A DNA stretch of 64,000 nt from Mitsuokella jalaludinii DSM 13811 (GTDB lineage Bacteria; Bacillota; Negativicutes; Selenomonadales; Selenomonadaceae). Below the pieces are notes generated by a model. The model did not search any database and was not told the origin of the DNA. It was given only the letters and a program-made list of their open reading frames with translations. Positions within the stretch are counted from its first letter, which is position 1. Each line of letters opens with the position of its first letter. This document shows, one piece after another, positions 52,203 to 61,260 of the stretch. Location of the stretch: NCBI RefSeq assembly GCF_000702905.1, contig NZ_JNKR01000009.1, forward strand, positions 1-64,000, written 5' to 3'. The position numbers were made by a program, and so were the translations under genes.

Positions 52203-52718
52203 TCACTTCTTGAGCCAGGGCATCTCTGCCGACACCTTGCGCTCCTCTTCCGTATACGTCACATTGACATTGCTCGGCGCGCAGAGGAAGACATTGTGAC
52301 CGACTTTCTTGATCTCGCCGTTCAGGGCATACGTCGTGCCGCTGATGAAGTCGATGATGCGCTTAGCTGCCTCAGCATCCGTGTGCTCGAAGTTGATGAC
52401 GACTGGCTTGCGCTCGCGCAGATTGTTCGCGACCTGCTGTGCATCGTCAAATGTCTTCGGCTCGATGATGATGACCTTCATCTGCGCCGCCACGACATTC
52501 TCCCGGACCGAAGCACCAGAATGAAGATTGACTACATTGCTTGTCTCTTTCTCCTGATGATCTCGATTGCTCCCCAACGTTTCTTCCTCCTTCTGCTCTG
52601 CAGCGCGCTTCTGGCTGCGCTCCCGCTCTCTCTCTTCTTCTTCGGCCAAGGCCAGCTTTTCGTCCTCATCTGGATCCGAGAGGCCAAACTTGCCACAAAT
52701 CTTATCGATCACATTCAT
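52203..52718 (-). CDS. sepF: Cell division protein SepF
   Basis: The 171-residue product has a short N-terminal amphipathic, membrane-binding helix (VIDKICGKFGL), a long Glu/Arg-rich linker, and the SepF domain (VIIIEPKTFDDAQQVANNLRERKPVVIN, FISGTTYALNGEIKKVGHNVFLCAP). SepF ties FtsZ to the membrane. ATG 52718 is preceded by GAGGAG; a GTG three codons earlier is less likely. Confidence 0.95.
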   Translation of the reverse strand: MNVIDKICGKFGLSDPDEDEKLALAEEEERERERSQKRAAEQKEEETLGSNRDHQEKETSNVVNLHSGASVRENVVAAQMKVIIIEPKTFDDAQQVANNLRERKPVVINFEHTDAEAAKRIIDFISGTTYALNGEIKKVGHNVFLCAPSNVNVTYTEEERKVSAEMPWLKK

Positions 52719-52750
52719 CTGAAACACTCCTCGATTTCTCTTTGTATGGT

Positions 52751-53443
52751 CTAGTACTGACGCGGGCCGAAGATTGCGGTTCCCACGCGGACGATGTTGG
52801 CCCCTTCTTCTACGGCAATCTGGTAATCATGCGTCATACCCATCGATAAATAGGATATATTCGCTGTCTTGAAGGGAATCTCCTTTACCTGCTGGAAAAT
52901 TTCATACATCTCATGGAACAGCGGGCGGCATTTCTCGACATCATCGTAATTCGGCGCGATGCACATGAGGCCGCGCAGGCGCAGGTTCGGCAATTCATCG
53001 ACGAGGTCTAAGAGCGGGCGCAAATCCTCCTTGTAGATGCCCGACTTGCTGTCCTCCTTCGCGAGGTTGACCTGCACGAGGATATCCTGGCACTTGCCGA
53101 TCTTGCGGGCTTCCTTGTCGAGGGCGCGCGCGAGGTGCTCTGTGTCGACCGAGTGGATCAGACTGAAGTACTTGACAGCCTGCTTGGCCTTGTTGGTCTG
53201 CAGGTGGCCGATGAGGTGCCAGGTGACATCACGGTCGAGGACATCGAATTTGCTCTTAGCCTCCTGGATGCGATTCTCACCGATATCGGTGGCACCGGCG
53301 TCAATGGCCGCGCGCATCGCTTCGACATCGTGGTTCTTCGTGACAGCGACGAGCTTCACAGGCGTGTCCTTCGGCACGCGCGTGCGGCGCGCCATGGCAT
53401 CCTGGATATTCTGTTCAACTTGATGGAGATTTTCTGCAATCAT
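52751..53443 (-). CDS. yggS: PLP homeostasis protein YggS/YlmE
   Basis: The 230-residue alanine-racemase-N-type barrel has KLVAVTKNHDVEAM with the PLP-binding Lys, IGENRIQEAKSKF, WHLIGHLQTNKAK and SYLSMGMTHDYQIAVEEGAN. It keeps pyridoxal phosphate in balance and has no known enzymatic reaction. ATG 53443 has GGGGGAA 5 bases upstream. Confidence 0.95.
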   Translation of the reverse strand: MIAENLHQVEQNIQDAMARRTRVPKDTPVKLVAVTKNHDVEAMRAAIDAGATDIGENRIQEAKSKFDVLDRDVTWHLIGHLQTNKAKQAVKYFSLIHSVDTEHLARALDKEARKIGKCQDILVQVNLAKEDSKSGIYKEDLRPLLDLVDELPNLRLRGLMCIAPNYDDVEKCRPLFHEMYEIFQQVKEIPFKTANISYLSMGMTHDYQIAVEEGANIVRVGTAIFGPRQY

Positions 53444-53515
53444 GAGACTTCCCCCGTTTGTATTGGTAACTGGTATAAAAGAAAAATAAAATGATTCCAT
53501 TGGCAGGAGCGCCGA

Positions 53516-54346
53516 TCAGCTGCGCAGAGCGATGACGGCGCCGAGACGCCCCGTCTGGCCGCCATCTGCGCGATAGGAGAAGAAATCCTCGTGGTGGCAG
53601 GCCGTGCAGGTGCGCGCCTCGTCGATATGCTCCCGCAGGACGCCAATCTCCTCGAGCTGCAGGCGGTTGGCCGCCCAGAGGCTCAGGTGCGTGCCGCCCG
53701 CCGCATCTGGATGCGAGAAGAGCGCCGCCTCATGGCCTGAGAAGGCCTCTTGGAACTGGCGCTCGACCTCAGGACCGACCTCGTAGCAGCACGGGCCGAT
53801 CGATGGGCCGATGGCCGCGAGGACATTCTCTGGCCGCGTGCCAAACTCCCGCTGCATGCGCAGGACGGTCTTCGCCGCGATGCGGCGCACCGTGCCCTTC
53901 CAACCGCCGTGCGCGATACCGACAGCCCGATGAGCGGGGTCGAGCAGCAGGATGGGCGTGCAGTCAGCAAAGCAGAGCAGGAGCGGCAGTCCCGGCTCGT
54001 CCGTGATCAGCGCATCCGTCTTGGCGATGGAGTCCGCATAAGAAAGAGCGCCGCGGCCGGCATCGCTGCGGCCGACGCGCTGTATCGCCTCGCCGTGCAC
54101 CTGCTCCGGTGTCACGAGCTGCGAAGCGTCGAGGCCAAGTGCCGCGAGGTAGCGGCGGCGGTTTTCGGCGACATCGGCGGGATCATCCCCGACATGGAGG
54201 CCGAGGTCCAGCGAATCCCACGGGGATTTGCTGACGCCGCCCCTGCGGCAGGAAACGCCATGGACGGCAATATCCTCGGGGAACGAGGAGAAATGACCGC
54301 TGTATATGCGATGGACAGGGTCGATCTCAATCAGAGAAAAGCTCAT
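53516..54346 (-). CDS. pgeF: Peptidoglycan editing factor / polyphenol oxidase, PgeF (YfiH)
   Basis: The 276-residue product has the YfiH-type metal and nucleoside site: VTPEQVHGEAIQRV, CFADCTPILLLDP, AHGGWKGTV and GPSIGPCCYEVG. E. coli YfiH prevents misincorporation of Ser into the cell-wall stem peptide; homologues also cleave purine nucleosides. ATG 54346 follows GGAGGT by 6 bases. A 48-base run of octamer repeats abuts that ribosome site. Confidence 0.94.
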   Translation of the reverse strand: MSFSLIEIDPVHRIYSGHFSSFPEDIAVHGVSCRRGGVSKSPWDSLDLGLHVGDDPADVAENRRRYLAALGLDASQLVTPEQVHGEAIQRVGRSDAGRGALSYADSIAKTDALITDEPGLPLLLCFADCTPILLLDPAHRAVGIAHGGWKGTVRRIAAKTVLRMQREFGTRPENVLAAIGPSIGPCCYEVGPEVERQFQEAFSGHEAALFSHPDAAGGTHLSLWAANRLQLEEIGVLREHIDEARTCTACHHEDFFSYRADGGQTGRLGAVIALRS

Positions 54347-54358
54347 CGAAACACCTCC

Positions 54359-54406
54359 AGAACGACAAGATGACAGAATGACAGGATGGCAGGATGGCAG
54401 GATGGT
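54359..54406 (-). repeat. Six tandem octamers before the pgeF ribosome site
   Basis: Read on the plus strand, AGAACGAC, AAGATGAC, AGAATGAC, AGGATGGC, AGGATGGC and AGGATGGT follow in phase, so the array is exactly 6 x 8 bases with decay toward one end. It fills the spacer between the radical-SAM gene's stop and the GGAGGT of pgeF. Confidence 0.9.
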
Positions 54407-54414
54407 CTCACCGA

Positions 54415-56139
54415 TCAGCAGACGCCGCAGCGGTGGCATCCCTCAAAACACGGGATGGTCGGCTTCAGCTCTGCCGCCCGCTTCAGTTCTTCATAAAGGT
54501 ACGACTTCTTGAAGCCCATGTCAAGGCGCTCCCACGGGAAAATCTCCGACTCAGGCCGCTTGCGGTAGAGATAGAACGCCGGGTCTAGGCGCATCTCCTT
54601 CATCGCGCGCTTGAACGATTTGCTGCCACCGAGCTCATGCGCGAGCACAAGCGCCTCGCCGACGCGGCGGTCGCCGCGCGAGAGCACGCCCTGGATATAG
54701 GCTTCCTTCGGCGACTCGATATTGACGACGACGTGCTTGCGGCGGCGCAGCGTCTTCTCTAGGCGCTTCAGCCGCTTCTCGACAACCTTGCGGTCGGCCA
54801 TCGGCTCCCACTGGAACGGCGTGAACGGCTTCGGGATGAAGGGATTGACGGAGAGCGTCAGCGTGCCCTTGCTGCCGCGCTCTTCCATGTAGTCCTTGAG
54901 GCGCTCAGCGAGGTCGATGATGGCATCGATATCCTCCTCCTGCTCGAACGGCAGTCCGACCATGATGTAGAGGCGGAAATTGCGGATGCCGGCCGAGAGG
55001 CCGAGATCCATCGAGTGGAACAGATGGTGCTCCTCGATGCCCTTGTTGATGACGGCGCGCATGCGGTCACTGCCGGCCTCTGGCGCCATCGTCAGCGTCT
55101 TGAGGCCGGACTCGGCCAGCGAGTCGACGAGCTCCTTCGTCACTGAGTCAGCGCGGAACGAGGCGACGGACATCGAGAGGCCTTCCCCTAAGATATCCTT
55201 GCAGAGCGCATCAATCTCGGGATAATCGGAAATGGCCGCGCCCATGAGGCCGATGCGCTTGCGATACTTGAGCGCTTCCTGCACTTCTTCGTTGATGACG
55301 GCGAGCGAGCGGTTGCGCGGCTTGCGGAAACAGTAGCCCGCCATGCAGAAGCGGCAGTGGCGGCCGCAACCGCGCGCCGTCTCGATGAGATAGAAGTTGA
55401 ACTCCGTATTGTCGGTGACGACAACGGTGTGCGCGGGATACGCGTCGAGGTCGTGCACCCACTGGCGCGCGACAGCCTTCGGCGCCCCGGGGAGCGGCTC
55501 GATGGCCGTCAGATGCCCTTCGCCATCGTAATGATGCGCGTAGAGCGAGGGCACGTAAACGCCCGGCACGGCGGCGAGCTTCTGCAAAGTCTCCCGGCGC
55601 GAGAGCCCCTCTCGCTTTGCCTCGTGGTAGACGTCCATGAAGGCCGGCACGACAACCTCGCCTTCGCCGATGATAAAGGCATCAAAGATTGCCGCGAGCG
55701 GCTCCGGGTTGAACGTCGGACACGGACCGCCCGCGATGAGGATGGAATCGCGTTCGCCGCGCTCCACGGCCTTCGCCTTGACCTTGCCCAAAGCGAGCAG
55801 CTGCAGGATGTTGAAGTAATCCATCTCGAACGAGACGGCAAAGCCCAGCACCTCAAAGTCATAGAGCGGAGACTGTGTCTCCATGCTCATGATTGGCGTG
55901 CGCGTATTCTCATAGCGCGCGATCTTCGTGCGCTCCGGCAGGAAGACGCGCTCACAGGCCGTATCGCCGCGCTTGTTCAAGAGGTCATAGATGATGTGGA
56001 AGCCGAGATTCGACATGCCGACGAAATAGGAATTGGGATAGACGAGGGCAAAGCGCGTCCTCGTGCCCACGGGATAGACATAGTATCCCTGCTCCTCCTG
56101 CAGCTGTTCCTTCAGCTCTCGTTTCAATTCCCAATCCAA
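54415..56139 (-). CDS. B12-binding-type radical SAM protein (TIGR03960 family)
   Basis: The 574-residue protein has an N-terminal region of the cobalamin-binding fold type (YPVGTRTRFALVYPNSYFVGMSNLGFH), a radical-SAM core with RGCGRHCRFC, and a C-terminal extension ending in CFEGCHRCGVC, a further Cys cluster. The family is usually next to a DUF2344 gene, which is absent here; function is not established. The TTG at 56139 has GGAGG 8 bases upstream and is preferred. It follows nrdR by 43 bases. Confidence 0.88.
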   Translation of the reverse strand: MDWELKRELKEQLQEEQGYYVYPVGTRTRFALVYPNSYFVGMSNLGFHIIYDLLNKRGDTACERVFLPERTKIARYENTRTPIMSMETQSPLYDFEVLGFAVSFEMDYFNILQLLALGKVKAKAVERGERDSILIAGGPCPTFNPEPLAAIFDAFIIGEGEVVVPAFMDVYHEAKREGLSRRETLQKLAAVPGVYVPSLYAHHYDGEGHLTAIEPLPGAPKAVARQWVHDLDAYPAHTVVVTDNTEFNFYLIETARGCGRHCRFCMAGYCFRKPRNRSLAVINEEVQEALKYRKRIGLMGAAISDYPEIDALCKDILGEGLSMSVASFRADSVTKELVDSLAESGLKTLTMAPEAGSDRMRAVINKGIEEHHLFHSMDLGLSAGIRNFRLYIMVGLPFEQEEDIDAIIDLAERLKDYMEERGSKGTLTLSVNPFIPKPFTPFQWEPMADRKVVEKRLKRLEKTLRRRKHVVVNIESPKEAYIQGVLSRGDRRVGEALVLAHELGGSKSFKRAMKEMRLDPAFYLYRKRPESEIFPWERLDMGFKKSYLYEELKRAAELKPTIPCFEGCHRCGVC

Positions 56140-56182
56140 GTGATCATCCTCCGTACTGACCCGTACCCCGGCCAATCATTTC

Positions 56183-56689
56183 TCATTTCTTTTCATGCGT
56201 TTCATGCGCCTCGGTACCCTTGCCGTGCTCGCGCTGCTTGCGCTGCTGCATGTTCTGCAGCTCTTCGAGGAAGCTCGAGATGTCGGCAAACTTGCGGTAG
56301 ACAGAGGCAAAGCGGATGTAAGCGACGTCATCGAAGTCCTTGAGGTGCTCCATGACAAGGCGGCCGATGTCCTGCGAGGAGATTTCGCGGTCCATCGTGT
56401 TGCGGATATCGCGCTCGATCTCATTGACGAGGTTCAGGATGCGCTCCATCGAGATATCGCGCTTGTCACACGACCGTATGATGCCGTTGAGGATCTTGTC
56501 ACGCTTGAATACCTCGCGGCGGCCATCGTGCTTGATGACCATGAGCGGGAGCTTCTCGACGACTTCGTACGTCGTGAAGCGCTTGCCGCAGGCACTGCAC
56601 TCGCGGCGGCGGCGTATCGTCATGCCGTCATCCGTCGCACGCGAGTCGATGACGCGGCTGTCTTCGTGTTTACAATAGGGACATCTCAT
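56183..56689 (-). CDS. nrdR: Ribonucleotide reductase repressor NrdR
   Basis: The 168-residue product has the N-terminal zinc ribbon MRCPYC...CSACGKRFTTYE and an ATP-cone domain (VIKHDGRREVFKRDKILNGI, then the ISSQDIGRLVMEHLK helix). It senses dATP/ATP and represses nrd genes. The ATG lies 2 bases after the stop of the ygiQ gene, implying translational coupling. The C-terminus carries an extra charged tail. Confidence 0.96.
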   Translation of the reverse strand: MRCPYCKHEDSRVIDSRATDDGMTIRRRRECSACGKRFTTYEVVEKLPLMVIKHDGRREVFKRDKILNGIIRSCDKRDISMERILNLVNEIERDIRNTMDREISSQDIGRLVMEHLKDFDDVAYIRFASVYRKFADISSFLEELQNMQQRKQREHGKGTEAHETHEKK

Positions 56690-56691
56690 AC

Positions 56692-58506
56692 TTACACCTT
56701 CTTTACCTGCTTTGGCTGTCTGCGCGGGCGCACGAGACACTTCGGCCCGTAGCCGATGAGATCTTCGCGATGGCCGAGATGCAGGGCCTTGCGGACGATC
56801 TCGTGATTCTTCGGCAGCCAGTACTGCATGAGGGCCCGCTGCATCCTCTTCTCTTCGTAGCTCTTAGCCGAGTAGACCTTCTCGCCCGTCATCGGGTCTA
56901 TCCCTGTATACCACATGCAGGTCGATAGCGTGCCCGGCGTCGGGATGAAGTCCTGCACCTGCTGCGGATGGTAGCCCATGTCGCGGATGAACTCGGCGAG
57001 CTCGATGGCATCGCTGAGCTCCGAGCCCGGATGGCTCGACATGAAGTACGGCACGAGGTACTGCTTCTTGCCGAGCCGCTCGTTCATGCGGCGGAACTTC
57101 TCGACGAAGCGCAGGTAGACGGCGCGGTTCGACTTGCCCATGAGTCGTGTCACGCGGTCGGAGATGTGCTCCGGCGCGATCTTGAGCTGGCCGCTGACAT
57201 GGTACTTGCAGAGCTCGTAGAGGAAATCGTCCTTGGCGAGCAGCAGGTAGTCGAAACGGATGCCGGAGCGCACGAATACCTTCTTGACGCCCGGCAGGCT
57301 GCGCAGTTCGCGCAGCAGCTTGATGTAGTCGCTGTGGTCGGCCACGAGCATCTTGCACGGCTCCGGCGAGATGCACGGCTTGCCGCGGCAGGTGCCGCGC
57401 TTGAGCTGGCCGTCGCATGAGGTGCGGCGGAAGTTTGCCGTCGGGCCGCCGACATCGTGGATGTAGCCCTTGAAGCCCTTGAGCTTCGTCAGGATTTTCG
57501 CCTCGCGCAGGAGCGACGCATGGCTGCGGCGCTGGATGATGCGCCCCTCGTGCGAGATGATCGCACAGAAGTTGCAGCCGCCGAAGCAACCGCGCTGCGA
57601 GACAAGGCTGAACTGGACTTCCTTGATGGCCGGCACGCCGCCGGCCTTCTCGTAGATGGGATGATAGGTGCGCATGTAGGGCAGGTCGTAGACCTCATCC
57701 ATCTGCTCCTCCGTGAGCGGCAGAGCCGGCGGATTCTGCACGACGCACCATTCATCATTCTGCTGCACGAGGCGCCTGCCGCGTATCGGATCCTGCTCGA
57801 GGTACTCGAGCTTGAATGCCTCAGCAAAGCGCTTCTTGTCCGCGCGCACCTCCGCAAAGGACGGCAATTCGAGATAATCCCAGGCATAATCCTTATTGGG
57901 CACGCGGTAGCACGTGCCCTGGACGTCCTGGATATTCTCCACCTCGATGCCCTGCTGGAGGTCAGCAGCAATCTCGATGATGGCGCGCTCCCCCATGCCG
58001 TAGATCAGGAGGTCGGCCTGGCTGTCGACGAGGATGGAGCGGCGTATCGCATTCGACCAGTAGTCGTAATGCGCCATGCGCCGCAGGCTCGCCTCGATGC
58101 CGCCGATGATGATGGGCACATCGGGGTAGAGCTCACGCAGGCGGTTGCAGTAGACGATCGTCGCGCGCTCTGGCCGATGGCCGGCCTGGCCGCCCGGCGA
58201 GTAAGCATCTTCATGGCGGACTTTCTTGGCCGCCGTGAACTTGTTGAGCAGGGAATCCATGTTGCCAGCCGAGACGAGGAAGCCGAGGCGCGGCTTCCCG
58301 AGGCGGTCAAAGTCCTTCGTCGTATGCCAGTCCGGCTGCGGGATGATGCCGACCTTGTAGCCGTGCTTCTCGAGCAGACGGCAGATGATGGCCGGGCCGA
58401 AACTCGGGTGGTCGACATAGGCATCACCCGAGATGAAGACGAAATCGAGCTCGTGCCAGCCGCGCTCTTCCATGTCGCGCCGGCAGATCGGTAAGAATCC
58501 CTGCAT
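56692..58506 (-). CDS. ygiQ: Radical SAM protein YgiQ family
   Basis: The 604-residue product has an N-terminal SGDAYVDHPSFGPAIICRLL segment, IIGGIEASLRRMAHYDYW, a radical-SAM Cys motif RGCFGGCNFC, PEHISDRVTRLMGK and a C-terminal GTLSTCMWYTGIDP. The function of the family is not established. Its ATG shares one base with the rodZ stop (TGATG). Confidence 0.94.
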   Translation of the reverse strand: MQGFLPICRRDMEERGWHELDFVFISGDAYVDHPSFGPAIICRLLEKHGYKVGIIPQPDWHTTKDFDRLGKPRLGFLVSAGNMDSLLNKFTAAKKVRHEDAYSPGGQAGHRPERATIVYCNRLRELYPDVPIIIGGIEASLRRMAHYDYWSNAIRRSILVDSQADLLIYGMGERAIIEIAADLQQGIEVENIQDVQGTCYRVPNKDYAWDYLELPSFAEVRADKKRFAEAFKLEYLEQDPIRGRRLVQQNDEWCVVQNPPALPLTEEQMDEVYDLPYMRTYHPIYEKAGGVPAIKEVQFSLVSQRGCFGGCNFCAIISHEGRIIQRRSHASLLREAKILTKLKGFKGYIHDVGGPTANFRRTSCDGQLKRGTCRGKPCISPEPCKMLVADHSDYIKLLRELRSLPGVKKVFVRSGIRFDYLLLAKDDFLYELCKYHVSGQLKIAPEHISDRVTRLMGKSNRAVYLRFVEKFRRMNERLGKKQYLVPYFMSSHPGSELSDAIELAEFIRDMGYHPQQVQDFIPTPGTLSTCMWYTGIDPMTGEKVYSAKSYEEKRMQRALMQYWLPKNHEIVRKALHLGHREDLIGYGPKCLVRPRRQPKQVKKV

Positions 58507-59429
58507 CAGTTGCCATCCTTCGTGAACGTCTTATTGGCAACCTGGCCCGTCTTGCCGGCCGTGCCAAGGTCCTTGCCGTTGACCGAGAACGAAACGGCAC
58601 CGGCATCGCCGACGCGCACCGTGACCTTGTCCGTGCCCTTCCAGGTCTGGCTGTCGCCCTTCTTCAAGGTGCCCTCATAGACGACTTTGCCATCGGCCTT
58701 GACCTCGAGCCAGCAGTCAGCCGTAAAGTTAGCCGTGACTTCAACGCCGTCGTACGTCTTCGGAGCCGGCGTCTCCGCCTGCTGCTGTGCGGCTGGAGCA
58801 GGCTTTGCGCTGTCATCGCTGCCCGACAGTGCATAGACCGCACCAGCGAGCACAACGAGCACAGCGGCCACGATGGCGATGAGCTTGCCGTTCGAGCGCT
58901 TCGGCTCGTTGAAGTCCTGCGCCTTGAGACGCGGAGCCGCCTTCTTCGTCTGCTGTGGCTTGACAGCAGCCCTTGGCTTCACATGCTTCGGCTGGGCGGG
59001 AGCCGCCTTCTCTTCAGGAGTCTGTGCCTTTCTCTCGCGCTTCGGCGCTTCTGCCTTCACCGGTGTTTCGGCTTTTTCTTCGGGTTTCTCGGCTTTCGGC
59101 GCTTCCTTCTCGGAAGCAGCCGCTCTCTGAACAGGCTTGGCAGGTGCCTTCTTGGGGGCTGCAGGCGCTGCCGGAGCTGCCGGAGCTGCTGTTGCCGTAC
59201 CCTTGTGGCGCTCTGCCGTGAACGCCTGCACGAGCGCATTCGCGTCGAGCTTCAGGAAATTTGCATAGCTGCGGATGAAGCCCTTCGTGTAGACATCGCC
59301 CGGCAGTTCATCGTACTCGCCCTTCTCGATGTATTCAATGTATAGCGCACGGATGCTCGTGCCCTTCTCAATATCCTTATAGGTAAGACCTTGTTTTTCC
59401 CGCGCCTCGCGCAGTGTATCTCCTAACAT
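58506..59429 (-). CDS. rodZ: RodZ-like helix-turn-helix membrane protein
   Basis: The 307-residue product starts with an HTH_25 domain (LREAREKQGLTYKDIEKGTSI, YTKGFIRSYANFL), then a long Ala/Pro/Lys-rich linker (about 75-165), one TM helix (about 175-195) and an extracytoplasmic DUF4115-type beta domain (VEVTANFTADCWLEVKADGK). RodZ links MreB to the wall-synthesis complex; neither MreB nor MreCD is in the window. ATG 59429 has AAGGAGG upstream. Confidence 0.9.
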   Translation of the reverse strand: MLGDTLREAREKQGLTYKDIEKGTSIRALYIEYIEKGEYDELPGDVYTKGFIRSYANFLKLDANALVQAFTAERHKGTATAAPAAPAAPAAPKKAPAKPVQRAAASEKEAPKAEKPEEKAETPVKAEAPKRERKAQTPEEKAAPAQPKHVKPRAAVKPQQTKKAAPRLKAQDFNEPKRSNGKLIAIVAAVLVVLAGAVYALSGSDDSAKPAPAAQQQAETPAPKTYDGVEVTANFTADCWLEVKADGKVVYEGTLKKGDSQTWKGTDKVTVRVGDAGAVSFSVNGKDLGTAGKTGQVANKTFTKDGN

Positions 59430-59474
59430 CGTGATATTCCTCCTTGAAATGATGTGCGCATCGCACCTCATTTC

Positions 59475-59503
59475 ATTATACATGATTGTTTTTCTGAAAA
59501 CAA
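59475..59503 (-). promoter_or_regulatory. rodZ promoter
   Basis: On the minus strand TTGTTT (59503-59498), 17-base spacer and perfect TATAAT (59480-59475), starting the rodZ-ygiQ-nrdR run. Confidence 0.65.
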
Positions 59504-59517
59504 ATTTATGTTGACAA

Positions 59518-59544
59518 AAATACAGGCAAACATCAGACTGCCTG
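59518..59544 (-). terminator. Weak terminator at the nifS stop
   Basis: A 6-bp stem CAGGCA/TGCCTG around the stop codon is followed by TATTTTTG on the minus strand. Short and therefore uncertain. Confidence 0.45.
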
Positions 59545-60678
59545 CCTGCGGATATCATGGACAGCCTGGCAGAGCGCCTGGCTGAAGGCTTCGATCTCCT
59601 CTTCCGTCGTGAAGCGACCGAGCGTCACGCGGATGGCTGTCGCTGCCCGCGCCGGTGCCTGCCCCATCGCCGTCAGGACGTGCGACGGCTCGAGGGAGCC
59701 TGCGCTGCAGGCGCTGCCCGCCGAGACAGCAAAGCCCATGAGATCGAGGCGTATGAGTAGTGTCTCATGGTCGACGCCATCGATGGCGAGGTTCAGGTTG
59801 CCCGGCAGGCGGCCTTCACGCGGGCCGTTGCCTTGCACGCCGGGGATTTCCAGCAGTTTCTCGAAGAGATGGTCGCGCAGTCCCTGCAGGCGCGCGCTCT
59901 CCTCCGCAAGCTCCGCCGCTGCAATGGCAGCAGCCTCGCCAAGGCCGACGATGCCCGCCGTATTCTCCGTGCCTGCCCGCAGGCCGCGCTCCTGCTCGCC
60001 GCCATGGATGAACGGCGCGAGCTTGTGGCCGCGGCGCAGGTAGAGCGCACCGATGCCCTTGGGCCCATAGAGCTTGTGCCCAGAGAGCGAGAGCGCATCG
60101 ACCTGCCACGCCTTGACCGAGACAGGAATGTGTCCGACAGCCTGCACGGCATCCGTGTGAAAGAAGACACCGTGCGCCCGGCAGATGGCGCCGATCTCAG
60201 CGATGGGCTCGATAGTGCCGACCTCGTTGTTGGCCGCCATCACCGAGACGAGAAAGGTATCAGGGCGCAGCGATGATTCGACGGCTTCGGGCTGTACACG
60301 CCCTTCGCTGTCGACATCGAGGTACGTCACCTCGATGCCAGAGGGCAACGCCTCACAGGCGCGCAGCACTGCATGATGCTCGACCTTCGTCGTGATGATA
60401 TGGCCGCCGCCATGGCGCAGTGCCTCTTCCGACAAGGAGCGGATGACCCAGTTGTCGCTCTCACTGCCGCCGCTCGTAAAGAAGATCTCATCCGGCTCCG
60501 CACCTAGGAGCGAGGCAAGCTGGCGGCGCGCCTGGCCCACGGCCTGACGCGCCTCGCGTCCAAAGGAATAGAGGCTCGAGGGATTGCCGTACTGCTCACA
60601 GAAATACGGCAGCATCGCCTTGAGCACGCGCGCGTCGACCGGCGTCGTCGCCGCGTAGTCCAGATAGACAGTCTTCAT
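59533..60678 (-). CDS. Cysteine desulfurase, NifS/IscS type
   Basis: The 381-residue PLP enzyme removes sulfur from cysteine for Fe-S cluster and thiolation pathways. It has YLDYAATTPVD at the start, the PLP His (EHHAVL), the PLP Lys in SLSGHKLYGPKG and the active Cys in SAGSACSAGS. ATG 60678 overlaps the Rrf2 gene's stop (ATGA), so both are co-translated. No iscU or mnmA gene is adjacent. Confidence 0.95.
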   Translation of the reverse strand: MKTVYLDYAATTPVDARVLKAMLPYFCEQYGNPSSLYSFGREARQAVGQARRQLASLLGAEPDEIFFTSGGSESDNWVIRSLSEEALRHGGGHIITTKVEHHAVLRACEALPSGIEVTYLDVDSEGRVQPEAVESSLRPDTFLVSVMAANNEVGTIEPIAEIGAICRAHGVFFHTDAVQAVGHIPVSVKAWQVDALSLSGHKLYGPKGIGALYLRRGHKLAPFIHGGEQERGLRAGTENTAGIVGLGEAAAIAAAELAEESARLQGLRDHLFEKLLEIPGVQGNGPREGRLPGNLNLAIDGVDHETLLIRLDLMGFAVSAGSACSAGSLEPSHVLTAMGQAPARAATAIRVTLGRFTTEEEIEAFSQALCQAVHDIRRQAV

Positions 60679-61127
60679 CGCGCGCACCCTACTTTCTTCG
60701 GATTGTCCGGCTGATCCACGCAGAGGTCGTAGAGCGTGATGTGGTTGAGCACATTGCTGATGCTGTCACAGACCTTCTCCCAGACGCCGCGCGTCACGCA
60801 GGCGCAGGCCCTGTCACACGGCTGCTCAGAGGACTCGGCGCTCGTCAACAGGCAGTCGACGAGCGCAATGGGCCCCTCTACCGTCGTGATGATCTCGCCG
60901 ATCGTGATGTCCTTCGGGTCGCGCGCGAGCATGTAGCCACCCTGCGCCCCGCGCACGCTCTTGACAATGCCGGCCCTGCGCAGCGGCGCCATGAGCTGTT
61001 CGAGATAGTTCTCTGAGAGTCCCTGGCTCGTCGCGATGCTCTTCAGAGATACAGCACCCTCGCCGTAGCGCAGCGCCAGCTCGTAGAGCGCCGTCACGCT
61101 GTATCTTCCTTTCGTCGATATCTTCAT
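60675..61127 (-). CDS. Rrf2-family regulator (IscR-like)
   Basis: The 150-residue product has a winged helix (MKISTKGRYSVTALYELAL, GLSENYLEQLMAPLRRAGIVKSVRGAQGGY) and a Cys cluster in the C-terminal half (VDC, QPC, RAC, AC), which could hold an Fe-S cluster as in IscR. Control of the co-transcribed nifS gene is expected. CymR-type repressors lack such Cys; that alternative is less likely. ATG 61127 follows GAGGTG. Confidence 0.92.
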   Translation of the reverse strand: MKISTKGRYSVTALYELALRYGEGAVSLKSIATSQGLSENYLEQLMAPLRRAGIVKSVRGAQGGYMLARDPKDITIGEIITTVEGPIALVDCLLTSAESSEQPCDRACACVTRGVWEKVCDSISNVLNHITLYDLCVDQPDNPKKVGCAR

Positions 61128-61188
61128 GATGCACCTCATATCTAGAATGAAACGGAATTCCGAGTAAATACCTTGGATTTATATTGAC

Positions 61189-61217
61189 AATATAGCAGAA
61201 ATGACCCAAGGTGTCAA
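61189..61217 (-). promoter_or_regulatory. Promoter of the Rrf2-nifS operon
   Basis: On the minus strand a perfect TTGACA (61217-61212), 17-base spacer and TATATT (61194-61189). The leader between here and 61127 may contain the autoregulatory site. Confidence 0.75.
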
Positions 61218-61260
61218 AATATCCCGGTTTCCCCTGCCACAGGTATACGCAAGAGGAAAT

